Assembly: GCA_037179335.1 (NCBI GenBank) | Contig: JAKZHN010000007.1 | Coordinates: forward strand, 1,054,001 to 1,118,000 | DNA from: Cyclaneusma minus | Taxonomy: Eukaryota > Ascomycota > Leotiomycetes > Marthamycetales > Marthamycetaceae | DNA: 64,000 bases | Direction of reading: 5' to 3' | Shown: positions 22,001-33,964 of the stretch, one piece after another | Layout of the letters: every line of letters begins with the position of its first letter | How positions within the stretch are numbered: the first letter of the stretch is position 1 | Notes under the pieces: model-generated | Databases searched by the model: none | What the model saw: the letters and a program-made list of their open reading frames with translations, nothing else | Told to the model about the DNA's origin: nothing | Program-made: the position numbers and the translations under genes

Positions 22001-23896
22001 TCAGCGAGGTGTCACGGACAAAGAGGCAAAGGAGTTTCGTGAGAAGGCCGCCAAGGCCGGTAAGATCGACGATCCAAAGTCCGCAGATGACATCTCTCGT
22101 ATCTTGAAGAAGCGTGGGCAAAAGATGTTCGAGCAGAAAGGCAACCAGAAGAAGCTTGAGGATCTGGATATCGACGCAGTGCTTGAAAATGCCGAGGAGC
22201 ACAAGACCGAAGTACCAGAAAGCTTGGTAGCCGATGGCGGCGAAGATTTCCTGAAGACCTTCGAGTACACCGACGTCAAGCTCGACCTCGAGTGGGATGA
22301 CATCATCCCCAAAGATCAACTGGAGAGCATCAAAGCTGAGGAAGAGAAGAAACGCAACGATCTATTCCTCGCTAAGCTCAAAGAAGAGAACGCGCCGCGA
22401 AAGGCAGCCGTCAAGAACACAGCCGAGTATGAGAGGGAACAACGGCTGGCGAAGAAGCGTGAACGGGATGAAGCCCAGCAGGAGGAACTTGAGAGAAAGG
22501 AGGCCGAAGCCTCTAAGCTGGACCCTTCACGACCGCTGTCTGAAAAAGAGGCTCGCAACCTTTTCCGAGCATTCTTCCGCTACGGGGACATCGATGATCG
22601 ACCCGAAGAACTCGTGGCAGATGCACGTCTCGTGGACCGGGATTTCAATCTACTGCGCAACACACTGAAAGAAATCACAGACAAGAGTTACAAACTTCGA
22701 GAAGAAGATGAGCGGAGGATGAAGGCTCTGCAGAACCAGAACAACCGAAATCTGACCAAGAAGGACAAGAAGGCTGTTCTGTTCGATTATCTGGGTGTGA
22801 AGCGACTGAACGTTGATACCATCATCAACCGTCCCGGTGATATGCGGATGCTGAAGAAGATCATCGAGGCTGTACCTGACTACAAGAACTTTCGGATTAC
22901 TGATGCCTCGAAAGCTGCTACCTATTCATGTCCATGGGGAGCCCGGGAAGATGGTATGCTTCTAGTCGGTATCCACCGACATGGTTACGGCGCGTGGTCG
23001 CAGATCAGAGATGACCCTGATCTCGATCTAGGGGACAAGCTCTTCCTCGAAGAGCATCGCGTCGACAAGAAAGAAGAGCGTATCAGGGGCGAAGAGAAAG
23101 CTGCAAAAGCCCCTGGCGCCGTTCACCTCGTTCGACGTGCTGACTATCTGATCTCGGTTCTGAAGGCCAAGTATCTCAATGATCAGGCCGCTCAGCGTGC
23201 AGTCGAGAATCACCACCGAAACAACAAGAAGAACAGTCTCGCAAATGGTGTCCGACGGTCCGATAATCGCGCATCTGTCTCTGCATCGCCGGCCCCACAA
23301 AACCCTAGAAGGCACCGGCAGCCTGATCCCAACTACAACCGTGAGCGTGGCCAGAGCCATGGCGATCACCGTGACCGTGATCACCGTGACCGTCGTAGTG
23401 TTGGCTATGAAAACGGAAAGCGCAGGCATGACGAGGAAGACGACCGAGTTGACGATCGCCATAAGAAACGCAGATCCGCTCAACGGAGCGATTCTAATCA
23501 GGATCAGCTCATGCAGTTAGTTTTCGCAAAGATCACGCGCAATATTAACATGGTCAAGTCGGCGACCAAGGAACGCATCAAATCTCAAAAGGAGCGCGCG
23601 AGCATCATGAAGAAAGAGCTCACGGTGATTGGTCACTTCATAGACGGTCTATTACATGACAAGAAACCCCCTGAGGCCGCAGATCTCAGGCCGCAACTCT
23701 GGTGAGCATGTTGATTCTGCATTCTAGGCTCGTACACTAACCATCCCGCAGGGCTTACATTGCGTCAATTTGGCCTGCCGATCCTTCCCCGCCAGGCGAA
23801 CAACTCGACGCGATGTTCAAAAAGCTCAAAAAGATGGAGGAGCAAGCTGCTGCCACTGCTACCCCCGGCCAGGCCAATGGTGCATCTTCAGCTTAG
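19033..23896 (+). CDS. CHD1: CHD1 chromatin-remodelling ATPase
   Basis: Five exons: 19033-19497, 19547-19573, 19631-19724, 19795-23701 and 23752-23896; 1545 aa. After an acidic disordered N-terminus come two chromodomains (about residues 286-437; FEYFIKWQNKSHYHASWE and EYYVKWKGLFYESATWE), the SNF2 ATPase (from about 470; ADEMGLGKT, DEAH near 605) and helicase C lobe (VLIFSQMVKMLDILGDYL, ARAHRIGQKKPV). A SANT/SLIDE-type DNA-binding region follows (SCPWGAREDGMLLVGIHRHG), and a C-terminal helical domain (VFAKITRNINMVKSA) completed by the last splice. CHD1 spaces nucleosomes over transcribed genes. The second exon is only 27 nt. The start at MADIVVSTAG is preferred over 18967. Confidence 0.95.
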
Positions 23897-25253
23897 AAGC
23901 TCTGCAGTCAGGGCGTAAAGCCGTACCTGGCATTCCTCCGAGACATACTTATTTTGCATTTCACGAGGGAAATCCCTTCATAGCATTGGCGTTCAGTGGT
24001 TACGAGATGGATGAACACCCAGCATCACCAGTTCCATCTCAATTCATCATTGTGGTCTCGAAACTTTCGGCGTACAATGGCATGTCATCGAAGGCACGAA
24101 CAAAAGCGACATTTCTAGGCCGGCTTTCGTCGAGGTGGACTTTTGTCAAGGTGGAATCGTCGATAGGCGCTTGAACGGTGACTTAGCGGAGTTATTTGCA
24201 CGCTTCTCTTAGGCAACTAGGTCGGATGCTTCAACCCGGTCGTTGCCAACTTTTTTGTGTTCCCTTGGGAGGACGCGTTTCGTAATCGATATTAGCATTC
24301 GGGCAAGGCCGCACTGTGTTTGTGATTACTCTTTTTTAGGGGCGCTCTTTGATCCTCCGTCGAGATTCCAAAGGCGCATGTGCTATGGCACCGGTGGCGA
24401 AACCAGTGGATATTTCTATGCAAGCGAGGTATAGGTAAGCATGAGACAATCCATGCAGGGGAAAGTTGCGCAAACGTTGCCAACTGATAGCAGTATTCCA
24501 CTGGGCGATGATGCATCCTTCTGCGGGCATCCCTTACAGATTTGCCCATCCATTTTTGGCTTGCTGACACTGAGCTGAGAGATTCAAAACAACTTTTGGT
24601 TTCTCACGCAATCTTATATAACCTGATGGCTTTGTACACTGTAGCATAGCAAATGAGACCCAGTTGTCTACAGGCTGTCATTGATTGATACATATATTAT
24701 GCTTGCGGGACGATCATACCGTTTGACGCGGTATTCTCATTCGACACAGTGCTTCGGCAACGTGCAAATGTGACATGAGGGGGTGATTTAAGATCTAAGT
24801 CACTTCTCGCTTGACAGCTTGTAAATTTGTCAAAATGCACAAGTAGGTTCATTCCAACCTTGTCCTATCAAAGGTCGAATAAGATGGAAAGTCGACTGAT
24901 AATTTAGGTTGCAGCGTGGAAGCTGGCTTTTTTTGGATTGTCGAGACAAATCGCCCGGGATCGTTTGATTGTGCCTCCGTATGGCTCGTGAGCAAGAGTG
25001 CTTGCTGCTCAAGTTTCAGTTACTGCCATACTGTGGGCAACCTATGGTTCAAAATCAAAATGGCCACGCAAGAATTGTCAAAAAATTGTCTTCAAGACTT
25101 CAAGTCTTCGACGCGTTTAGTAAGTAAATCTTCGCTACCACGGGGGTATCATCTCTGCCTCCAACTCCTTGAAATCAATGAAAACTAACTCTGCAGATAG
25201 ATATAGCTTGAAATTACCCAGACTAAGGTACCAGACGCTCAAGGTCTTGAGAA
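23897..25253. other. Intergenic, no gene seen
   Basis: About 1.35 kb downstream of CHD1. Several short frames occur but none has family features or a plausible splice pattern. Confidence 0.4.
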
Positions 25254-25559
25254 ATGGAAGTTCTGGAGATCCCTATCCACGACCTGCCCCTATTCCAGGG
25301 AGATGAACCAACAAACGCCACTATCCGCCCCTTCCGAAACCAGATGTGAGTTTCCAATGCCAATTTTCCAACTTGAGACCTAACCTCTATGTCTGCAACC
25401 AATTCGAGATACCTGCGAGAAAAAGACTGAATAAGAAAAACGCAAGTAGATCAGCCGTATATCGACACCAGCATCAATGCAAATGCAGATTCAAACGCCC
25501 CTGCCCCTGCCCCTGCCCTTTTCAAGTACGAGGACCCGCAAAACTTCCATGCAGCATAG
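25254..25559 (+). CDS. Putative small two-exon gene, 71 aa
   Basis: Not recognised as any family. The start at 25254 opens MEVLEIPIHDLPLFQGD. A consensus donor (GTGAGT) at 25346 and an acceptor (AATAAG) at 25435 join exons 25254-25345 and 25436-25559 in frame; without the splice the frame stops at the codon overlapping the donor. The product ends LFKYEDPQNFHAA at a TAG only 4 bp from the stop codon of the converging gene. The protein is acidic, has an Ala-Pro repeat (APAPAPA) and no membrane segment or cysteine. Support is the agreement of splice sites, phase and amino-acid composition; homology was not tested. Confidence 0.42.
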
Positions 25560-25563
25560 GTAA

Positions 25564-28166
25564 TCAAAAGTCCTCCAGTTCCCAATCCATGTCTTCCATA
25601 AACAAACTCCCTACGCACGCTTCTCCTTCCGCGTCGTATCCCTCCTCCACCTCTCCGGCCTCTACGACTCCACTGCTCCACAACCACACACTAGCCGCTC
25701 CACAACCATCTCCTCCCCTCTCCGGCAACGATCTCCCATTCCTCCCAGCCTTCACCAACTCCGCCCCAGTCGGCCACTCCCTCCCCTTCTGTCCCCACAC
25801 CCCACCACCCAAATCCCTTCCCGGGACAACCACCTTCGGCGGCGAAAGCTCTCTATTTCCTACCACAGACCGACTCCCCCATAACTGGAATTCTTCCCGC
25901 GCGGCAAGCTCTTGCTCTCGGCAACATATCGCCCATTTTTTGCCACGAATTTTGGCTTCGATGACCTCGGCTCGATGGTCGCACCATTGCCAGAATTCGG
26001 CAGGTATGAAGGGAAACTCGGTGAGGTGTAGGTGGTAGAGCCGCTTGGTGAGTGTTGCGAAGCGCTCTCTTTCGGCGAAGAGGGTGGATTTGTAGCTTGT
26101 TTGGGGCGGGGTAGTGGAGAGTGGGTAGTAGAGGGTTTGGGTTTGCGACTGCGAGGAAGCTGGCTGTGAAGATGGAGATGTGTTGGGGGATTGGTAGTGC
26201 TGTGGTATCGGAGAGTCCGGATCTTGCAACCACTGGGACTGCTCAGGAGCAGGTTGTGGAGATGGAGGTGTGCTGGAATCTTGGGGATGAACAGGATTTG
26301 CATCGTAAAGGGAATCGTTCGGACAGGCTGCGTCCGGGCGTGCTGTATGAGAATGTTGCTCATTGATGGGATGAGGAGATGGATTTGAAGAAGGTAGACA
26401 TGAAGGGTGAAGCTTTAAAGGGCTTGGATCCTGGAAAAGTTCGCTCGCACTCGCCATAGTCGTTGGTGCAGACTGGAGTGGCTTCGAAGTTGGATCCATG
26501 GCCTTGTTATGCCTTTCTATATTCGGGCCCGAGGTCGAGCCCACCTCCTTATTATACTCGTCTACATTCACAAATGCCAAATCCATCTCTTGCTTATTAT
26601 CATCCTGATTCACATTCACAGACGCATGCGAAGCCGCAATATAAGAGAACTGAATGGATTTGCTGACGGGTGAGCCTAGAAGTCCGGTCTCCGGAAGGGC
26701 TCCTCCGAATCGGCCTCCAGAGTTCGTGGTGGGCTGCTGTGGCATAAAGTCGTCCCTCTTGACGAAAGAGCCGCCGGCACCGTAACCCTCCTCCTCCTCA
26801 ATCCTAGCTTTCTCCCACTGTCCCTGCTTCTGCTTGCTGCCTCGCAGAATCTGCGGTGTACCCATCCTCTTTCCGTAGTAATTCATGGGTCTTCCCTCCT
26901 CAAAGTCCATGGCTTTTCCTTGATCGTTGCCTCCACTTACATCACGCTCTTTGTCCTGCTGCTCCAACCACTTCTTAGGACCAAGAGGAGCCTGGGGAGG
27001 TGGTCTCGATCTTTCTTGCATCATGAGAGTCTGCTCGCCTCCTCCCTCTGCTAGGCGATGGCCAGAAGCTGCAGGTGATGGCTTAGAAGTAGATGGACCA
27101 AATGCGGATGACTTGGGCAGTGGTGTAAACTCTGCGGCCAAAGGGTTCAGGGTTGGTTTGAACTCTGCGGCCATAGGTTTCAGAGTTGACTTGGTTCTCA
27201 AGGCTCCCTGGGCTCTCCACAATTCCTGCTGTTCCAGGGCAAGCTGCGCTTGGTTGGCTTGCATCCACCGTGCAGCTCTCTGGCCCTGCTCATACCTCTC
27301 CTGATTCTCCTGAGCAATCTTCTGAATATGCCAGTGGTTAGCGTTGGCAGGAGCCACGGCGCGTCGGGGTGCTTGGTGTGTCGGAGACTGAGCGCCGCTG
27401 CGGGTCGGAGAGTCATTGCCGTTGCGGTAGGAGTAATTTCCCATCCAGATAGGAGGAGGACCGCTGCACGTGAATTCCGGCAGCTCCGGCTCGTTGTCGT
27501 TGCTGGCTGCCATATTGCCCAGATTCGGAGATGTAGATGAACCTTCTTGTTTGGCTTTGGCTATGAGTGCGAAACGCGCTATGTCCGGCGTATTAACGAA
27601 GGGGTCTTTGGAGGCAGAAGGCGAAACTGGCGGAGATGGAGTAATGCTACGGCTGGTAGCAGCTGATGAACTCGACGAAGGGGTCGATCTCGGGTTTTCG
27701 GGGGTACGTGGTGCTGGAGTCGAGACTCCTTGCTTTGCGCCTTTTGAACCCGGCGACGGAGATCTGGACCCGTTGCTGCCGGCGTCTGTATGTCGAGTCA
27801 GCGACCCAGAAGAGAATTACACATCTAACCAGCGCACTTACCAGAGCCTCGTGGGGATGAGCCCTTGTCTCTTTGAGGTGTCGTCGGCTCGACTCCTGTA
27901 GTTGCCCCGAGAATTCGGAGTAGGTTGGGTTCAGAGTGATTCCCTTGGTAAGCTCCATGGTCATAGCTATCTTCGCCCGTTCCAGTCGTTCCTGCGACTC
28001 CAGAGAGCCGCTCACCATCTGCGACGTCTTGTCCCGGTGTGCGTAGAGGTGAAGCCTCCACAGAGAGCCACTCGCCATCTGCGGTAGATGGTCCCGGAGG
28101 GCGGAGAGGTGAAGCGTCCTGCGCTGAACGATTGGGCGCCGCACAAGATGCGTCCGAAGGTGACAT
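25564..28166 (-). CDS. Large disordered Ser/Pro/Gln-rich protein, unknown function
   Basis: Two exons, 28166-27842 and 27785-25564, give 848 aa. The splice (GTAAGT donor, CATACAG acceptor) joins a Pro/Ser-rich N-terminus to a long low-complexity body. The upstream frame stays open to in-frame ATGs at 28298 and 28358, so the N-terminus may be longer (MTFLDTPARSKPNRVFCG). Two about 20-residue direct repeats occur near the N-terminus (ASPLRPPGPSTADGE and ASPLRTPGQDVADGE). The most conserved-looking part is a Trp/Tyr-rich C-terminal stretch, ERERFATLTKRLYHLHLTEF then PAEFWQWCDHRAEVIEAKI, probably helical. No enzyme or DNA-binding motif is seen. The function is unknown. Confidence 0.7.
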
Positions 28167-29372
28167 TTTAGCAATCACTGGTAGCAAGTTTTGATTGTTG
28201 AGGGCCGGCCAGACAAAGCTGTCTGAGAGGTTGAAGAAGTAAGGTCCGCAGAAGACACGGTTGGGTTTAGAGCGTGCGGGCGTGTCCAAGAAGGTCATGG
28301 TGTTCGCTTCAGTTAAATCGCTTAATTCGAAGCTAGGCGTAAGCGAGGCTATATTCAAGCAGAGAAAGAAATTCGCAATGAATCAGGTAACCAAACCTGA
28401 CGCCGGTATAGATGCGATGGAAACAGCTTGCGACAGTGAGATACATCGTAAAAGACGAGGGGGCTTGAGAGTAGACCTGGGAACATGGCTTTTATACCCT
28501 TACTTACTAGAGTCATGAATACTAGCGTCTCGAAGTTCTGTGGTAGGTACTTGGAAGAGTGGTCCCTTTTTCTGGCTTGGTTGTACCAGTTTTGCAAACG
28601 ACGAAAATTTGCAAATAATCATTGATTTGTGTCGGGGGTTCCGGTTTTTCCGAAGTACCCATTGGCTTAGTAAATCATCAAAAGTTAGTCGGCTAATATG
28701 TATATAATCAAGAACGTGACGGCTGGGAAAGGCTGCACAAATGCTGAGACTGTTTCTGTGGATGCTTTGCTGGTCGACCACTGGTTGCTTTCCCCTGGAT
28801 CCGCCGGCTATGCTTCAAAGCGCACTCTCTTTTAAAAAGAACATCTTATTCAAACCGGCATTTGCCATTCATTCGATACGGTAGGGCAACTTTGCCTGAG
28901 CTACGCACTCAAATTCAGGAAGTCATGGACACGGTGCAGCGCATGTCATGAATTCTTGATAACCGGGTATGACTAGGTACTCATAAGACTGTAAACTCGG
29001 GTCCGACCAAGCAATTGTAGAACCACCAAAAAAAAGGAAAAAACACAGTGCACGCCCCTGTTTGAGTGCCAGCCTACACCCCAAGAGTTGTCAAGCTTGA
29101 AGCTAAGAAAATCCCCCACATCCATGTTTTCTGGAATACGAGACGGGAGGGTACCAGTGCTCCTAGTGAACCATTCCGGAGAAAAAGCATCACATCAAAT
29201 TTCCTTCGAGTGATAAAATTTGATAAGTGATCATAGTTGAGCGACACTTATCGCTCTGATCAATAAAGCTTAATGAGAGATATCAAGCCATACCGCGATG
29301 GAACAAACACCTCCTTTAAAAATGGAAATTCAATTTCATTTCCCGCCCTGCGTCCAGTGACAACGACCCTCA
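28167..29372. other. Intergenic between two minus-strand genes
   Basis: About 1.2 kb between the disordered-protein gene start and the Ppo 3' end. No gene is supported. The first 190 bases may be coding if the upstream in-frame ATG at 28298 or 28358 is used. Confidence 0.4.
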
Positions 29373-32300
29373 TCAAAAGTCCCCATCCCAGTTGATCCGC
29401 ATAGCTAAAACAGTATTAGCAACCTAAATTCTCCGCATCTCATCAAGCACAACAAGACTTACTGGTGGGGAAAGGGAAATAGGTGCTCTGGAAGGTGTCC
29501 ATGTAGACGTAGAAGCCACCCTCACGAGCAATCTTCTTCAACTCCCCAGATGGTCCTGGAGCTCGCCTGAGGTTATCCAGACGTCCCACTACCTTAAACA
29601 TGGCCGTGAGAGCGACACGACTAGCCTGGCCGCCAAGGCATGTGTGAGGGCCTATGCCATACACAATGTAGCTGTCGATAGGCCGGTCGAGGCGGACACG
29701 ATCGGGGTCCGGGTAAACTTTGGGATCGCGAGCTATCCCGACAAAAGAGACGAAAGCATTATGCCCAGCCTTGAACTCGAGCTTTTTGTCCCCATCATTG
29801 ACGACGATATCTTTGGCGGCAGTGCGATAAGCACCAAAAGTCCCGTTGAGCCCTATTACGGTTAGAATATACGCATGCTACCTCACCTATAAGAATTGAC
29901 CTACTGATTGCTTCCATCAGGTAGTGGAGAAGCACATCATCTGCCTCGGGGGTATTCAATTTTGCGAGTCTGTTGATCTCCGGGAGATGTGTTTTGCCCT
30001 CGTCAGAAAGATAGTAATCCATGATCTGCCCAAATACTTGAGCTTGGTTTGCCACCATAGCGCCGCCGGTAGGGAGAATCTGCGACCACCTGTAATTGTC
30101 AGATGGATTTCGTAACTGGGAGGATAGGCACATACACAACTTCATGTACACCGAGCCCAGTCTTCAGCAGATTGCGCACCATGTGGATTCCATAATCTTT
30201 AAGGGCGTTATGGGCCTGGAACATGGGATCCACAATGCCAGAGATCAGACCTGTCTTGCTGATAGCAGAAACATTCGCTTCAACGAGTTGCCCGAGCTGC
30301 TGGATCAGCGGTAGAGCAGCTTGACGGAGAGGGAATGTCGTTGCTGGATCGACAGCACCGAAGAAGATCACGACGAAGATGATGGCGAGAATTCCGTACA
30401 GCTCATGCTCGGTATAGACACCAAGCTTGTTCGCTTCTGTTTTCAATGGCAGGCCAAAAATTGCTGAAGCAAATCGGACGTGGGCGGAGTTACCGATATC
30501 GCGGATGATGTCGACCTGATTGACGCCCGGGATCTTGTAGCTGTGCTGGTGGAGAAGCTTCAGAGTAATATCCTCATAAAAGGCCTTGATCTTCGTTGCC
30601 CACTGCTCCTGATACAGACACTTGCTCATTTGCTCTCGTCGCTCCTTGAAGAAGGGCCCATCACCAGCAAGCATGAAATTGCCCCCTTAAGTATAGTTAT
30701 CAGTCGACATACCTTATACCTAGTCACTTTGCACATACCTGGTTTGCCCATCAAGTACTTCAATCCGTCAGCCCACAAGCTGACCTTGAAATTCGCGCCG
30801 TCCTCGAGGACGGCGCGGACTCCCTCATTCGTTACCACATTGATCCGTGGCGGGATACGGGTAGGACGGGCGTAAGAGTAATCAGTCTCTCGGCCAAGAT
30901 TCTTCATGATCTTGCGGTTCTCATCGGGTATAGTCATGGGATAGTGGCTATTCGAGCAAAGTCAGCATTTACTTCATAATTCCGTCGGTACTTGGTAGAA
31001 GTCTAGGAATCGTGGGCGGGGAAGATGGTGGGCTGTCAGGGGTGCGTGCTTGAGAATGTGCGGGGCAAACTTACGCGTATATACTGTTGTGCTCGAAATG
31101 ATTCGGAAAGGCGCGAAGGAAAAGCTTGTAGAAGACACAGCCTTGATTAACACTGAGATCGTACATTGCTTCATGGTACCCCCAGTTGGTAACGTTGCGT
31201 GGATGCCATGCTGAGGTGTGGAAACGGTCACCGCGGACCAAAGTCACAGCATCAGAGAGAATTGCGCGGCTGATCGTGTATCCAGGGGCAATTCCAACTC
31301 CTGGAACCATGGGGATCTTGGCGTCTTCCGCAACAAGACCCGGGTATAGTTCAACGAAATCGGGATGGTCATACTATATAGAGTCTCAGTACGGAACGGT
31401 AACATAGTGTGGACTGGAAAAGGCCTGGGTGCGGCTAATACGCAACAATGATTGAGGAAATTCAAAATAATTGGGAATATTGGGATTTGAGAGTGATTGT
31501 GAAAATACAAAGCGATTGGGAATAATTGGAGTAACTGGGAATGTCCAGAGTGACTGGAAGGACTCAAAATGTCTGAAAATATCTAGAGTAACTGGGAGAA
31601 TACAGAGTGATTGGGAATATTCAATGTGACTGGGAATATCCAGTGACTGGGAGAAGAAAAATGCAGCATAACTTACCAGCCTCTTCAGTTGATCAGCAAC
31701 GTATGGGTCGGGGTTGATGTGCTCGAAGGTCTGATGAGGCGTCAATCCGAAGAAGCTTCGGAATTCATTGAGACTGCCCTCGTGTGTTAATGACAGTGTA
31801 TTGGAAGACAGGATGTAGTTTCCCGAACTCACGTAGCACAATTCCAGGCCCTGGTCTGCTTCATCCCTAAGATCTCCACGGCTGCTTTTATCAGTAAGAG
31901 TCGGGATAACTAGACAAGGGTGATTTACCGCGCATGACCGTGGGGACATTCCGAGCTCCTGCTGAACCTATATTGTGTTGGCATTTTCGATCCAAACAGG
32001 AGTCTTGAATCCATCAGCTTACCTGCGCAATCCTCGATACTCTCTGTGAGTATCTTGACCAAGTCGTCGTCGCTGAAATTTCCCTTCGAGTCTCGTTTGA
32101 GGCCACCGAAGTCACGATTCACTGGATCCTCGGACATGCTGGCTTCCATCTTCCCCAGGCCACCCAAAAGTTCTTGCATACTGACTTGGGTGTAGTCCTT
32201 GCCGAACATCTTGCGGTACAGGTCCTTGGTCCACTTTCTATTGTCAGTATGCGCACCATCACCGAGCACCAGGATTTCTTACGTTCTCGTCCCGCTGGCT

Positions 32301-33964
32301 GATGTTGCTGTGCCATCTCTACTCAAATATTAGCAACCGGGTTATTCAAAAGCACGATGGGCACTCAAATAACAAATGTTAAATTCCGCTGAGACTTGGT
32401 TTCCGACTCCAGCGGGCGTCCCTGTGTTCCGATCCATGGCAACACGGGGATCCTGACACAATGTGGTTAGCAATTAGTCATTGAGATGAACGAAAAAATG
32501 TGTTTCTTACCAATGTCCAGGTAGAATTGGTGCGGTTAAGGTTCACAATAGTGCGCAGATAATCCAGTAAAATAACGTTGATGTAGAGACCACCTGTGAC
32601 AAGTCTTGCTGTCTGGAAAAGATCCTCATCGTACTTCTTCCAAGCAGCCTCCTTCTTCTCCGGTGACAGGCGGTCTGCTGGCTTGTTAAAGCGGCCGTTC
32701 TCATTGATATGCGCCAGTTGCTCAGCACAGTAGTTGTGGAATCTGTTGAACATCTGTTGTCTGGTCAGCGTGAGATGTTGGTAAATCTATGGGTACGAAC
32801 TCACGATCAAGATACAGCCAACACCTGGGGGAAACCCAAGAAGTCGCTTCTCCGCGAAACAGTCTGGCTTGATCTTTCCGTCCTTGAAAGTCCTCATGCC
32901 TTTCACTTCCTGGTCAGAGCTTCCGTATAGGGGAGAAAGATCCAAGTAGGACGAAGTTGTGGAGATGTTAAAGTCCTCGTGACTCGTTCGGAAGCAGTCC
33001 TGAATATGTCAGAACTTTATATCTTTCAAAAACTTACGCAACTTACATGAATGACGATAGAAGCGATGTAGTACAGCATGCTTGATACCCGGTTGGTATG
33101 GGGCTTGAACTCATGGCCACGATCCAGCAGAGAATCGAAGATGACACCTGGGTCAGGCGGACTGGCGGGCTGCATTATGAGAGGCGGAACCGCGCGAGCA
33201 TAAGCCGATCCCGCTTTGCCCATGTTTGGCATTTGGATGTTGTTGTAAGATCCATCTGCCTGGCGATACCTGTACAAGTCTCCTAGCATGTTAGGCGGAG
33301 GATGCTCCAGGGAGTTCCAGAGCTCGCCAACAAATGCGTTCGTGAGTTTCACTCGGTTCTGGGAATGGCTGGGAAGACCCGCAACGAGCTTCAAGTTATG
33401 GCAGTCAGCACCTCCCTAGCATAAGACCACATGTACTTATAGGCAACCCACCTGGATAGTCTTCTCCATGATCATCGTCCGATCATCCGTGATCTTGGAG
33501 CCGCTGAGCTCCTTCACTAATGTCGCCTCGAGAGTTGCGAAGTCCCGGATTCTTCACACCAGATCAGCGTTGAGCAATACTTGGGTGGCATTGGAAGTTG
33601 TTGGTACTCACTTTAGAGCCTTCAAGTCATCCCAGAGACCTGAGGTTTTGGGAGGCTCAATATAGCTTCCATCGCCTGTAGCTGTGGACAATGGGCGCTG
33701 GGCAGCATGGAGAACAGCACCAAATTTCTGCAAAGTGGCGCCGATACCAACTTTGGAGACAGAATGATCAGGCTGTACTGCTTCGGTCGCAACAGTAGCG
33801 GTCGCAGACGACTTCTTGGGAAACCCAAGGGTGCTCTGTCGTCGGCTAGACAAAGGAGTTCGAGATGGTGTTTTGGCATCACCCCCGTTCACCCCATTTG
33901 CGCCGCTCTGGGACTCGCCATCCGAGTTCTCCTTCTTGAAGGGCGAAGAGAGCTTTTTGAACAT
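29373..33964 (-). CDS. ppo: Psi-producing oxygenase: fatty acid dioxygenase-P450 fusion
   Basis: Seventeen exons: 33964-33612, 33551-33452, 33388-33047, 32999-32805, 32753-32511, 32452-32369, 32318-32283, 32233-32023, 31967-31929, 31884-31833, 31773-31677, 31373-31075, 30947-30739, 30685-30136, 30089-29887, 29852-29463 and 29404-29373; 1144 aa. The N-terminal heme peroxidase-like dioxygenase has TTSSYLDLSPLYG and the catalytic Tyr439-Arg-Trp-His442 motif. The C-terminal P450-like domain has the heme-Cys motif GIGPHTCLGG, retained here. The end is FPFPTTMRINWDGDF, as in the family. Ppo enzymes oxygenate linoleate to oxylipin signals that balance sexual and asexual sporulation. Fifteen introns are GT-AG. 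The intron splitting Tyr439 from Arg440 begins TTGAGT, so the allele may not splice normally. Confidence 0.9.
31450..31650. repeat. 19-bp minisatellite, block E, inside a Ppo intron
   Basis: About ten tandem 19-bp units close to GGGAATATTCAGAGTGACT. They lie wholly within the Ppo intron at 31374-31676, which is 303 nt, four to six times longer than the other introns of the gene. Confidence 0.85.

Noticed and set aside
25346..26038. Plus-strand 230-residue frame over the 3' part of the disordered-protein gene
   Set aside because: It is rich in Pro/Ser as a mirror of the minus-strand low-complexity coding region and starts inside the intron of the small plus-strand gene model.
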